Under the pieces are notes generated by a model that was not told the origin of the DNA, did no database searches, and saw only the letters and a list, made by a program, of their open reading frames with translations. A stretch of DNA of 8,249 nt from an uncultured Bacteroidales bacterium. Its GTDB lineage: Bacteria > Bacteroidota > Bacteroidia > Bacteroidales > UBA932. The stretch covers positions 1 through 8,249 of the forward strand of contig CAKUYQ010000053.1 of NCBI GenBank assembly GCA_934717185.1, in the 5' to 3' direction. A program made the position numbers and the translations under genes. Positions 1 through 5,569 of the stretch are shown here, piece by piece (within the stretch, counting starts at the first letter, position 1; each line of letters opens with the position of its first letter).

Positions 1-157
1 GTGCTTCGCTTGAACTCTTGAAAAGGAAAATGGTCTTCTGTAACATGGGCTTCAACTAAATTGCGGAAGAACCACCATTCTCAGGGAAGGTCAAGATTTT
101 CTTTATTTTTCTCAAAAAATATAAAAATAATGATGTGTGGTGTGCAGTTTGAATTAT

Positions 158-181
158 TTTTGGTAATTTTGTACACCAAAA
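158..181 (+). promoter_or_regulatory. Putative promoter/operator of the XRE-ImmA/PIN operon
   Basis: A TAATTTTG sequence at 164-171 fits the Bacteroidetes -7 box (TAnnTTTG). No good -33 box is visible: TGTG at 141-144 has the right 19 bp spacing but a poor match. A perfect inverted repeat, TTTTGGT (158-164) and ACCAAAA (175-181) with a 10 bp spacer, spans this box and ends in the first base of the ATG at 181. Repression by the HTH protein encoded just downstream is inferred. If the -7 box is real, the mRNA leader would be only a few bases long. The rest of 1-157 shows no gene I can support. Confidence 0.4.
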
Positions 182-1239
182 TGAATAGAATTGTGGATAA
201 TACTTTTGCAAATAGATTGCTGAATGCTAGGAAGATTCGTTGTATGTCACAGCGAGAATTATGCAATGTATTGCAGGGACAGGTTTCACCTACTGCAATT
301 GAAAAATACGAGAAGGGTCTTATGATGCCTTCCAGTACCGTATTGATTCTTCTGTCAAAGGCTTTGAATATGAAGCTGGACTATTTCTTCCGCCCATTCA
401 CAGTTGCTATTGATACTTCAAAGTTTGAGTTCAGAAGGAGTTCAAGCATGGGTGTAAAGAAGGTTGAGTCTGTAAAATATTTGGTGTGTGCTGAGATTGA
501 AAAGTATCTTGAAATAGAGTCTATTCTTGGTAATTCCACCTCTTTCTCTCTTGACTACAGCAATGTTATCGTTGAAGGAGAGAATGAAGCAAAATTGCTT
601 GCAAAACGCTTAAGAGATGATTTGAAAATCGGATCAGATGCTATTGTGTCTGCTGTTGAACTATTAGAATCTTGCGGGATAAAGATTATTGAAATAGATC
701 ATGATGAAAAATTCTCGGGCACTTGCAATACTGCTGGAACGATTCCTGTGATTGTCATCAACAAGAATATGCCTTCTGAGCGAAAACGTATTACGATCTT
801 CCATGAGCTCGGTCATCTTCTTATGCATTGTGCCAAAGGAGTTTCTGAAGAGAAAATGTGCACGATATTTGCCAATGAAGTGTTGATTCCTGCAGATAGA
901 TTTATTAGCATCTTGGGTGCTTCTCGCCATGATATTTCTCTCATTGAACTGCAAGCCATTCAACGTGAATACGGTATTTCTATTGATGCACTTATGGCAA
1001 AGGCCGCTCAACTTAATATTATTACGCAAAGGAGATATACTTCATATTACAAGAAGAAGAATGCCGTTTCCCAGTTCAAAGAAGCAGTGGATGCAAGCCA
1101 TTATCCGATGGAACATACCAACAGATTTGAACGACTGGTTTATCGCGCTTTAGCAAGCGAGGTGATTAGTTTCTCAAAAGCGGCCAGTTTACTTGATGTG
1201 TCTATCAATGACGTACGCAACACTTTGAATCTAATGTAG
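181..1239 (+). CDS. XRE-family HTH regulator fused to ImmA/IrrE (COG2856) metallopeptidase
   Basis: The 352-residue protein has an N-terminal helix-turn-helix of XRE/Cro type (about residues 8-66, including MSQRELCNVL and the recognition region SPTAIEKYEKG). It also has a zinc-protease domain with the intact motif HELGH at 208-212 and a probable third ligand, E233, in FANEVLIP. This is the architecture of ImmA/IrrE proteins, which in mobile elements cleave or control a repressor. A C-terminal tail (about 313-352) has a second, helical, possibly DNA-binding segment (SKAASLLDVSINDVRN). I place the start at ATG 181 because the HTH begins there; an upstream TTG at 61 would add 40 non-conserved, AT-rich residues. 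The PIN gene begins 7 bp after the stop, so the two are almost certainly one operon. By analogy with reported COG2856-linked toxin-antitoxin pairs this protein would be the antitoxin/regulator; that role is inferred. The domain calls are firm. Confidence 0.9.
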   Translation: MNRIVDNTFANRLLNARKIRCMSQRELCNVLQGQVSPTAIEKYEKGLMMPSSTVLILLSKALNMKLDYFFRPFTVAIDTSKFEFRRSSSMGVKKVESVKYLVCAEIEKYLEIESILGNSTSFSLDYSNVIVEGENEAKLLAKRLRDDLKIGSDAIVSAVELLESCGIKIIEIDHDEKFSGTCNTAGTIPVIVINKNMPSERKRITIFHELGHLLMHCAKGVSEEKMCTIFANEVLIPADRFISILGASRHDISLIELQAIQREYGISIDALMAKAAQLNIITQRRYTSYYKKKNAVSQFKEAVDASHYPMEHTNRFERLVYRALASEVISFSKAASLLDVSINDVRNTLNLM

Positions 1240-1246
1240 TTGCAGC

Positions 1247-1771
1247 ATGGAGATAGTGATCAACGATACAAATATCCTTATTGATCTCTTCAATGCAGGT
1301 CTTCTTGATTACTGTAAGCTACTGAACATTGAATTCAGAACGCTTGATTTAATCATGGAAGAAATCACTGTTAAGGAGCAAAAGGATGCTGTTAATAAAC
1401 TTATTGCAGATGGAGTGCTTACTGTATGTGTCCTGACGGGTGAGCAAATTGCTAAAGTATTCGACAAGATTGCCCTTTACGATGGGAATTGCAATCTATC
1501 ACCTGAAGACATTTCAGTCATGGTATATGCCATTGACAATAATTGTAGATTGCTCACTGGTGATAAAGCATTAAGAGATAAGGCAACATTAGAGAATGTA
1601 ACGGTTTCTGGAATACTATATCTTACAGATATGTTGTCTCAAAATGAGATTGTTTCTCCTGCATCTATGATTCAGGCACTTGAACTATTGTTAGAGTCAA
1701 ACGGCAGATTACCAAAGAAACTTATCCGAGAAAGAATTGAAATCTTACGTTCAATCAATGTTTTAAGATAG
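1247..1771 (+). CDS. PIN-domain ribonuclease, probable toxin partner of the XRE-ImmA protein
   Basis: The 174-residue protein opens with INDTNILIDL, the first strand of a PIN nuclease, with catalytic D7. The remaining acidic positions are present: E38/E39 (IMEEI), D88 (LSPEDIS) and D106 (LLTGDKALR). The metal-binding active site therefore looks intact. PIN proteins of this size cut RNA and are common VapC-like toxins; this one resembles the PIN groups found beside HTH-ImmA genes rather than classical VapC. The gene follows its neighbour by 7 bp with no promoter or clear ribosome-binding site in the gap, as expected for a co-transcribed pair. About 35 residues follow the PIN core (SPASMIQALELLLESNGRLP and beyond) and form a predicted helical tail. 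The PIN fold is sure; toxicity and pairing are inferred from order and spacing. Confidence 0.85.
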   Translation: MEIVINDTNILIDLFNAGLLDYCKLLNIEFRTLDLIMEEITVKEQKDAVNKLIADGVLTVCVLTGEQIAKVFDKIALYDGNCNLSPEDISVMVYAIDNNCRLLTGDKALRDKATLENVTVSGILYLTDMLSQNEIVSPASMIQALELLLESNGRLPKKLIRERIEILRSINVLR

Positions 1772-1815
1772 TGATTGCTCTTTTTCAAGGAAATCAAAGC
1801 ATGATGTAATTGAAA

Positions 1816-1842
1816 ATCCCATGGGATATGAATTTTTTTTTT
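1816..1842 (+). terminator. Possible weak terminator after the PIN gene
   Basis: A perfect 12-bp palindrome, ATCCCATGGGAT (1816-1827), is followed five bases later by ten consecutive T (1833-1842). The T run is convincing, but the stem can form only about 4 bp around a CATG loop. This is a weak candidate for ending the XRE-ImmA/PIN transcript before the convergent lipoprotein gene. Confidence 0.35.
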
Positions 1843-1917
1843 CGTGGATTGGAGTATTGGCAGTGTCTACATTAGTATTTTGGCTACTTTTGTTTTCCTC
1901 CCTCAGAGGGGATAAAG

Positions 1918-2310
1918 TTATATGGATGCGCAATGCAGTGTCATTGTGAAGGTGTATGTAGGGGTAACAAGCCATTTCCCTCTTTTAATAGCATTGTAGT
2001 TGTTTATGTCCAAAGGGTTTCTGTGTTTTGCAAATGAGTTTTGGCCAATTGTGTATTTCCCATCAAATGTTATTCTTAACAGATTGGATGGAATGGCTAC
2101 TGTAGAATAGCGCGTTGCACGTGAGAACGAGTCTCCGGGTCTTAATGTTAATGTATTAGGGAATGAAGAATCATAAGAGTTTGTTTCAATCATTAAGACA
2201 TAATTACTTTCATTATTTAACACATAATTATACCTAAACTTTCCGCATGTGATTCTTTTCCCGCAACTGCAAAGAATTGTTGCAAATAGTATTATTAAAA
2301 TCTTCTTCAT
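1918..2310 (-). CDS. Small putative lipoprotein, function unknown
   Basis: The 130-residue protein starts with MKKILIILFATILCSCGK, a signal peptide with two lysines, a hydrophobic stretch and a lipobox L13-C14-S15-C16. C16 would be lipidated after signal peptidase II cleavage. The following residues (GKRI) are basic rather than acidic, so the Bacteroidetes surface-export signal is absent and a periplasm-facing location is more likely. The mature part (17-130) looks like a small beta-rich domain with many Y, T and N, typical of short unassigned Bacteroidales lipoproteins. The C-terminus after YTFT is unlike what I would expect for such proteins; see the findings. The start codon coincides with the edge of a leader sequence duplicated upstream of the membrane-thioredoxin gene, which suggests shared regulation or a shared origin. 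I do not recognise a specific family. Confidence 0.7.
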   Translation of the reverse strand: MKKILIILFATILCSCGKRITCGKFRYNYVLNNESNYVLMIETNSYDSSFPNTLTLRPGDSFSRATRYSTVAIPSNLLRITFDGKYTIGQNSFAKHRNPLDINNYNAIKRGKWLVTPTYTFTMTLHCASI

Positions 2311-2497
2311 AACATTACAAAATTTAGCTAATATTTTATGAGGGGCATGATTGGAACTATGTATGCCTGTAATTAGCTTTAGCTAATTATGTTTATTGTT
2401 TATAGTTAAGAGTTTAAAGAAGCTAATTTTTCATCTTTACTCTATAAACTATACACTTTCAACTATTAACTTTTATTTGGCCTTAGCTTTTGCCAAT
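2308..2497 (-). repeat. Duplicated gene leader, copy A
   Basis: This stretch is nearly identical to 4158-4337, with a few substitutions and small indels. Both copies lie immediately upstream of a minus-strand gene, and the similarity starts at the start codon itself. Inside is an inverted repeat with 9-bp arms, TAATTAGCT (2370-2378) and AGCTAATTA (2381-2389), around a TT loop. The far end merges with the left arm of a hexamer hairpin. No good TAnnTTTG box is visible on the minus strand; the nearest is TAAATTTTG close to the start. Confidence 0.85.
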
Positions 2498-2561
2498 TTA
2501 ATTTTGACAGCCAACGCCAATGCTAATGCCAAAGCCAAAAAAGGCTTACGAAAATTGTTCG
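2476..2561 (+). repeat. GCYAAN-hexamer hairpin repeat, copy 1
   Basis: The left arm at 2476-2497 (TTTGGC, CTTAGC, TTTTGC) faces a right array of five hexamers at 2510-2539: GCCAAC, GCCAAT, GCTAAT, GCCAAA, GCCAAA. The arms pair imperfectly. A smaller perfect hairpin follows, AAGCC (2532-2536) with GGCTT (2543-2547), and a conserved tail CTTACGAAAATTGTTCG ends at 2561. The spacer between the arms differs by one base from that of copy 4. Open frames through the array (repeated Ala-Asn, or Ala-Leu on the other strand) are by-products of the hexamer period and not genes. Confidence 0.8.
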
Positions 2562-2605
2562 ATATTTTGCGAATATAATATAAATTTGTACCTTTGTGAA
2601 AAGGT
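2558..2605 (+). promoter_or_regulatory. higBA promoter and probable operator
   Basis: Two overlapping promoter readings exist. TTCG (2558-2561) lies 19 bp before TAAATTTG (2581-2588), and TTTG (2566-2569) lies 19 bp before TACCTTTG (2589-2596). Both fit the Bacteroidetes TTTG-N19-TAnnTTTG pattern. A perfect inverted repeat, ACCTTT (2590-2595) and AAAGGT (2600-2605) around GTGA, covers the second -7 box and the expected transcription start. It is the natural candidate for the HigA binding site. Confidence 0.65.
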
Positions 2606-2611
2606 TTTGTG

Positions 2612-2932
2612 ATGAATATTGAGTTTGATAAAGAATACCTTAGAGAACTGTATTTTAAAGGCAAGACAAATGATAAAAAGCACCGTTTTCAACCGGATGT
2701 AGTACGAGGATACCAAAAAGCTGTGACTATTCTTGCAGCAGCAAAGTGCATTGAGGATTTATTTGCTTATAATTCATTAAATTATGAAGCACTTTTGGGA
2801 GATAAAAAAGGTATATCGTCTGTCCGTTGTAACAGAAAATATCGCTTGGAATTTACTATAGTTAATAGTGTAGAGAAGAGTCTGACCATTAAGATATGTA
2901 GATTGTTGGAAATAAGTAATCACTATAAGTAA
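2612..2932 (+). CDS. higB: HigB/RelE-type mRNA interferase toxin
   Basis: The 106-residue protein has the size and C-terminal pattern of the HigB branch of the RelE/ParE superfamily. A basic segment (VRCNRKYRLEFT) is followed by a last strand and tail, KICRLLEISNHYK, ending in the common H-Y-K. Such toxins bind the ribosome and cut mRNA; that activity here rests on family knowledge. I choose ATG 2612 over the GTG at 2609, which adds only one residue. The toxin gene comes first and the antitoxin begins one base after its stop (TAA 2930-2932, ATG 2934), the order typical of higBA and opposite to most toxin-antitoxin pairs. The promoter sits directly upstream, next to a hexamer hairpin repeat. 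Confidence 0.85.
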   Translation: MNIEFDKEYLRELYFKGKTNDKKHRFQPDVVRGYQKAVTILAAAKCIEDLFAYNSLNYEALLGDKKGISSVRCNRKYRLEFTIVNSVEKSLTIKICRLLEISNHYK

Positions 2933-2933
2933 A

Positions 2934-3272
2934 ATGCGCATGAGTAATAAAAAAACATATACGTTAAATGAACTAATACCATCTATTCCAATTCATCCTG
3001 GCGAAATCATAAAGGATGAGTTGGAAGCAAGAGGTATTTCGCAACGAAAATTTGCCAATATTATTGCGTGTTCATACTCTGTATTGAATGAGATACTAAA
3101 TGGCAAACGTCCTGTAACAACAGAGTATGCATTACGTATAGAGGCTGCAACAGGTATTAAGGCATATATGTTGATAAATATGCAGAGTGAATATAATCTT
3201 CAGATTGCAAGAGGCAACAACCAATTTATGGCACTACTAAAAAAAATACGTACTTCTGCTGCAATACTTTAA
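2934..3272 (+). CDS. higA: HigA-family antitoxin (XRE HTH)
   Basis: The 112-residue protein carries the HigA signature IHPGEIIKDELEARGISQ (about residues 20-37), then the helix-turn-helix proper (SQRKFANIIACSYSVLNEILNGKR, 36-59) and the VTTEYALRIEAATG helix. It should bind and neutralise HigB and, as a complex, repress the promoter at 2558-2605. An alternative start at ATG 2940 would remove two residues. The position where many HigA proteins have a tryptophan (WLNLQ) reads MLINMQ here. The last 36 bp of the gene overlap the 3' end of the convergent membrane-thioredoxin gene, with no terminator between them, so read-through would give overlapping transcripts. Confidence 0.9.
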   Translation: MRMSNKKTYTLNELIPSIPIHPGEIIKDELEARGISQRKFANIIACSYSVLNEILNGKRPVTTEYALRIEAATGIKAYMLINMQSEYNLQIARGNNQFMALLKKIRTSAAIL

Positions 3273-4160
3273 GTAGGTTTTTGCTGTATGGCGGGTTACC
3301 CTTTCAAGATAGTTTTCTGCCAATTGAATACTGCCTCTAAAGACTATCTTTCCATCTGGATTGAGTATTATAACTGTAGGAAAACGATCAATTTTAAAAG
3401 TGGTGGACAGCTCATCAAAATCTCCGTACAATATAGGAAATGAACAATCACCTATTGTTTCGGATAATTCAGATAACCATTTGAAAATACCATTGTTAGA
3501 CTCATTTTTTAACTTAAAAAATAGTACAAACACCTTTACTTTGTCATTCCAAATGTATTTGTTATATAGTCGTTGAATCATAGGGAGTTTTCCTATGCAG
3601 ACTCCACAACCGGTGTAACAGCAGTCAATAACTGTATATACATCCTTCATCTCCTCTATTTTAACAACTGTTCCGTCAACATCTTCAATATGAGGTATAT
3701 TTTGAATCTGTTCGGAAACAATACCGTTCATATTGCCGTATGAAATATATTGAATCCAATGTACATAAATCCTGTTGAACATAAAGCAAAGCACAATCAT
3801 GGCCGATACAATTGCAATTTTTGTCTTGACGCCACATTTTAAAAGTAACAAACCGCATAAAATGCCAAGCAAATGCATAATTCCTTCCGGCAAGGAGATA
3901 AGAGAGTCTGTCCACCACAATAATCTTGCAGGTACTTGAATAATAAGTATTGTTGAGACAAATACGGTTGCGTACAATTTTGCTCTTTTGCCTTTATAGC
4001 CAACATAAAAGATAAATGCAGAATAAAAAATAAATAATACAATTCCCGATAAAACACAGCTATACCCCCGTAGTAATGACAGCAGGCATTCTGCTATGAC
4101 CGAAACTACTGCGGCAAAAACCACGTTATAAAGAGTGCTTTTTCCAAAAATTTTTACCAT
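3237..4160 (-). CDS. Five-helix membrane protein with C-terminal thioredoxin-like domain
   Basis: The 307-residue protein has five predicted membrane helices (about 9-30, 33-55, 63-83, 92-110 and 113-133). Basic residues in the N-terminus (MVKIFGK) and in the second and fourth loops (KGKRAK, KCGVKTK) place the N-terminus in the cytoplasm and everything after helix 5 in the periplasm. The soluble part (about 145-300) is thioredoxin/TlpA-like: active-site C185-G-V-C188 and a probable cis-proline P261 in DRFPTVIILNPDGKIVFRG. The usual tryptophan before the CxxC is replaced by DCCYTG, with two further cysteines (C180, C181). Cysteines also occur in the membrane helices (C25, C35, C102, C109, C125), so electron transfer across the membrane is possible but inferred. 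The helical part does not clearly match DsbD, MauE or VKOR. The gene starts at the duplicated leader at 4158. A thiol-oxidoreductase role is likely; the substrate is unknown. Confidence 0.8.
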   Translation of the reverse strand: MVKIFGKSTLYNVVFAAVVSVIAECLLSLLRGYSCVLSGIVLFIFYSAFIFYVGYKGKRAKLYATVFVSTILIIQVPARLLWWTDSLISLPEGIMHLLGILCGLLLLKCGVKTKIAIVSAMIVLCFMFNRIYVHWIQYISYGNMNGIVSEQIQNIPHIEDVDGTVVKIEEMKDVYTVIDCCYTGCGVCIGKLPMIQRLYNKYIWNDKVKVFVLFFKLKNESNNGIFKWLSELSETIGDCSFPILYGDFDELSTTFKIDRFPTVIILNPDGKIVFRGSIQLAENYLERVTRHTAKTYLKYCSRSTYFF

Positions 4161-4337
4161 AACATTAAAATTTAGTTAATATTTTATGAGGGGCATGATT
4201 GGAACTACATATGCCTGTAATTAGCTTTAGCTAATTATGTTTATTGTTTATAGTTAAGAGTTTAAAGAAGTTAATTTTTCATCTTTACGCTATACACTAT
4301 CAACTATTAACTTTTATTTGGCCTTAGCTTTTGCTAA
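4158..4337 (-). repeat. Duplicated gene leader, copy B
   Basis: This is the second copy of the leader at 2308-2497, in the same orientation, again beginning at the start codon of a minus-strand gene. It includes the same perfect inverted repeat, TAATTAGCT (4218-4226) and AGCTAATTA (4229-4237) with a TT loop. It then runs into the left arm of hexamer hairpin copy 2. The pair forms direct repeats about 1.85 kb apart, bracketing higBA and the membrane-thioredoxin gene. Confidence 0.85.
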
Positions 4338-4466
4338 TTAAGTTTATGGTTTATAGTTAGTTAATAAACATAAACCTCCTTGCCTTCTATATACTTTCTA
4401 TACACTATAAACTCAATAATGGCCAATGCTAATGCCAAAGCCAAAAAAGGCTTACGGAAATGGTTG
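4317..4466 (+). repeat. GCYAAN-hexamer hairpin repeat, copy 2 (long loop)
   Basis: The left arm is at 4317-4338 (TTTGGCCTTAGCTTTTGCTA) and the right array at 4422-4445 (GCCAAT, GCTAAT, GCCAAA, GCCAAA). The tail GGCTTACGGAAATGGTTG ends at 4466. The loop is about 80 bases, compared with about 13 in copies 1 and 4, and holds an inner stem, GTTTATAGT (4349-4357) with ACTATAAAC (4404-4412). No TAnnTTTG box follows at the right distance, unlike copy 1. Confidence 0.75.
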
Positions 4467-4692
4467 TTTTAAGTAGAAAATTAGGTCTTGGTGCTGTTGG
4501 GGCTGATTGATATCCACTGTCTTATGGCAGTGAATGGGAAATGCGGTGCAATGTACTGAGAATTATTATAATTACAAAGTAATATAACATAAGTCTTTAG
4601 AAAGATTTTGTTAAAGGAACTTGAAAGTACGGATTTTAGCATGGAGTGAGATTGTAAGTTGAGTTTTGTCGGGAAGGATTTTCTGTAAATAG
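4467..4692. other. Gene-free stretch upstream of the DUF4160 gene
   Basis: I see no coding region, RNA gene or recognisable mobile-element remnant here. The only structure noted is a small hairpin, CACTG (4517-4521) with CAGTG (4530-4534). The stretch is AT-rich like the other intergenic DNA in the window. Confidence 0.5.
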
Positions 4693-4724
4693 CTTGTGGG
4701 GATAAATTTTTATCCCTATTTTTG
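4693..4724 (+). promoter_or_regulatory. Promoter with embedded 18-bp palindrome, DUF4160/DUF2442 operon
   Basis: CTTG (4693-4696) and TATTTTTG (4717-4724) form a Bacteroidetes-type promoter with a 20 bp spacer. The spacer is filled almost exactly by a perfect inverted repeat, GGGATAAA (4699-4706) and TTTATCCC (4709-4716), around TT. A dimeric regulator bound here would block sigma contact with both elements. The HTH domain of the second gene of the operon is the obvious candidate; that link is inferred. Confidence 0.7.
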
Positions 4725-4749
4725 TGGAGTAAATAATAATTGTAATAAT

Positions 4750-4986
4750 ATGCCTACATTGTTTGAGTTGTTTGGGATGAGGTTTTTCTTTTATTCTTTG
4801 GAGCATTTACCTGTACACGTGCATATAGAGAATGCGGATGGACGTGCTAAGATCTGTGTTGAAACATTAGAGGTGATAGAGAATCGTGGAATAAAACAAA
4901 AGGATATTAAAAGGGCTACGCAAATTGTAAAATTGTATCACGATGAAATAATTAATAAATGGCATCAGTACCATGGAGAAGATTAA
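4750..4986 (+). CDS. DUF4160 protein, first gene of a putative toxin-antitoxin pair
   Basis: The 78-residue protein begins MPTLFELFGMRFFFYS and carries the hallmark EHLPVHVHIE (residues 18-27) with H19, H23 and H25, matching DUF4160. An in-frame start at 4696 would add 18 unlike residues and would overlap the promoter palindrome, so ATG 4750 is preferred. DUF4160 genes commonly sit directly before DUF2442 genes, and the pair is usually listed as a putative toxin-antitoxin system. Which partner is toxic, and by what chemistry, is not something I can state; the histidine cluster hints at metal binding or catalysis. The gene overlaps the next one by 14 bp, indicating translational coupling. Confidence 0.85.
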   Translation: MPTLFELFGMRFFFYSLEHLPVHVHIENADGRAKICVETLEVIENRGIKQKDIKRATQIVKLYHDEIINKWHQYHGED

Positions 4987-5392
4987 TAATTTATGGTTTG
5001 ACAAAAATCGCATCTATATTAGAACAGATGCGGATAATGTGTATTCTCAACCTTTGGAAATGTTTCCTGTTTTGCATGATGCAAGTGATGAGGAGAGACT
5101 TGATTATAAAATAGGAAGGTTTGGGGATGATATACGTTGGGCATCGCTTGATGAAGATATTCATATTTCTAATTTTACAGAGGATAGTAATAATCTTGAT
5201 TACGATAATGAGATAGCTCGTATTTTTAAAATGTTTCCGCAGTTGAATGTTTCCGAAATAGCGCGGACTATAGGGATTAATAAGAGTTTGCTTTCAAAGT
5301 ATATTTATGGGATAAAGAAACCTAGTGAAAAGCGGAGGCGGGAGATTATAGATGCTTTGCATAATCTTGGTCAAGAGCTGATAGCTGTTTGA
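4973..5392 (+). CDS. DUF2442 protein with C-terminal helix-turn-helix
   Basis: The 139-residue protein has two parts. Residues 1-68 follow the DUF2442 pattern: a first strand LWFDKNRIYIRTD, then PLEMFPVLHDASDEERLDYKIG, then GDDIRWASLDEDIHISNF. Residues about 78-135 form an XRE-like DNA-binding unit (LNVSEIARTIGINKSLLSKYIYGIKKPSEKRRREI). The fusion makes this the likely antitoxin and autorepressor of the operon, with the palindrome at 4699-4716 as its probable target; that is inference. ATG 4973 lies within the end of the DUF4160 gene. No clear terminator follows before the hexamer repeat at 5440. Confidence 0.85.
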   Translation: MEKINNLWFDKNRIYIRTDADNVYSQPLEMFPVLHDASDEERLDYKIGRFGDDIRWASLDEDIHISNFTEDSNNLDYDNEIARIFKMFPQLNVSEIARTIGINKSLLSKYIYGIKKPSEKRRREIIDALHNLGQELIAV

Positions 5393-5439
5393 TTCCGGTT
5401 GTTTGGCTTGTGGAATGAGTTTGGTTAAGTTTGAAAAGC

Positions 5440-5540
5440 TTTGGCCTTAGCATTGGCTTTCTATACTTTCTATCTCCTCTTTCCTCTCTTTACCCTAAAA
5501 AGACCAACGCTAATGCCAACGCCAACTTGGAAAATGTTCG
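5440..5540 (+). repeat. GCYAAN-hexamer hairpin repeat, copy 3
   Basis: The left arm at 5440-5457 (TTTGGC, CTTAGC, ATTGGC) can pair with 5509-5526 (GCTAAT, GCCAAC, GCCAAC) with few mismatches. The loop is pyrimidine-rich (CTATACTTTCTATCTCC). The tail is shortened: CTTGGAAAATGTTCG, ending at 5540. The copy lies between the convergent ends of the DUF2442 gene and iorB, where a hairpin could also act as a two-way terminator. CTTG (5526-5529) is 19 bp before a TAGCTTTG box (5549-5556), a possible plus-strand promoter running antisense into iorB. Confidence 0.7.
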
Positions 5541-5569
5541 CTCTCGCGTAGCTTTGTAAAAGCAGGCAC

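Noticed and set aside
1..84. Minus-strand frame reading EWWFFRNLVEAHVTEDHF and onward to the window edge
   Set aside because: It looks protein-like, but a TGA stands directly upstream and there is no ATG, GTG or TTG in frame. It may be a gene remnant; I cannot support it as a feature.
61..180. N-terminal extension of the XRE-ImmA protein from a TTG start
   Set aside because: The added 40 residues are AT-driven and not like an HTH N-terminus; the ATG at 181 starts the domain directly.
1889..1917. CCCTC/GAGGG hairpin as terminator of the lipoprotein gene
   Set aside because: The stem is 4-5 bp with almost no loop, and no T run follows on the minus strand.
1763..1975. 70-codon minus-strand frame overlapping the lipoprotein end
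   Set aside because: No own start signal or domain; at most it is the frameshifted tail of the lipoprotein.
2396..2664. Open frames on both strands giving Ala-Asn and Ala-Leu repeats
   Set aside because: They are created by the 6-base period of the hairpin array, overlap the promoter or start of higB, and resemble no protein.
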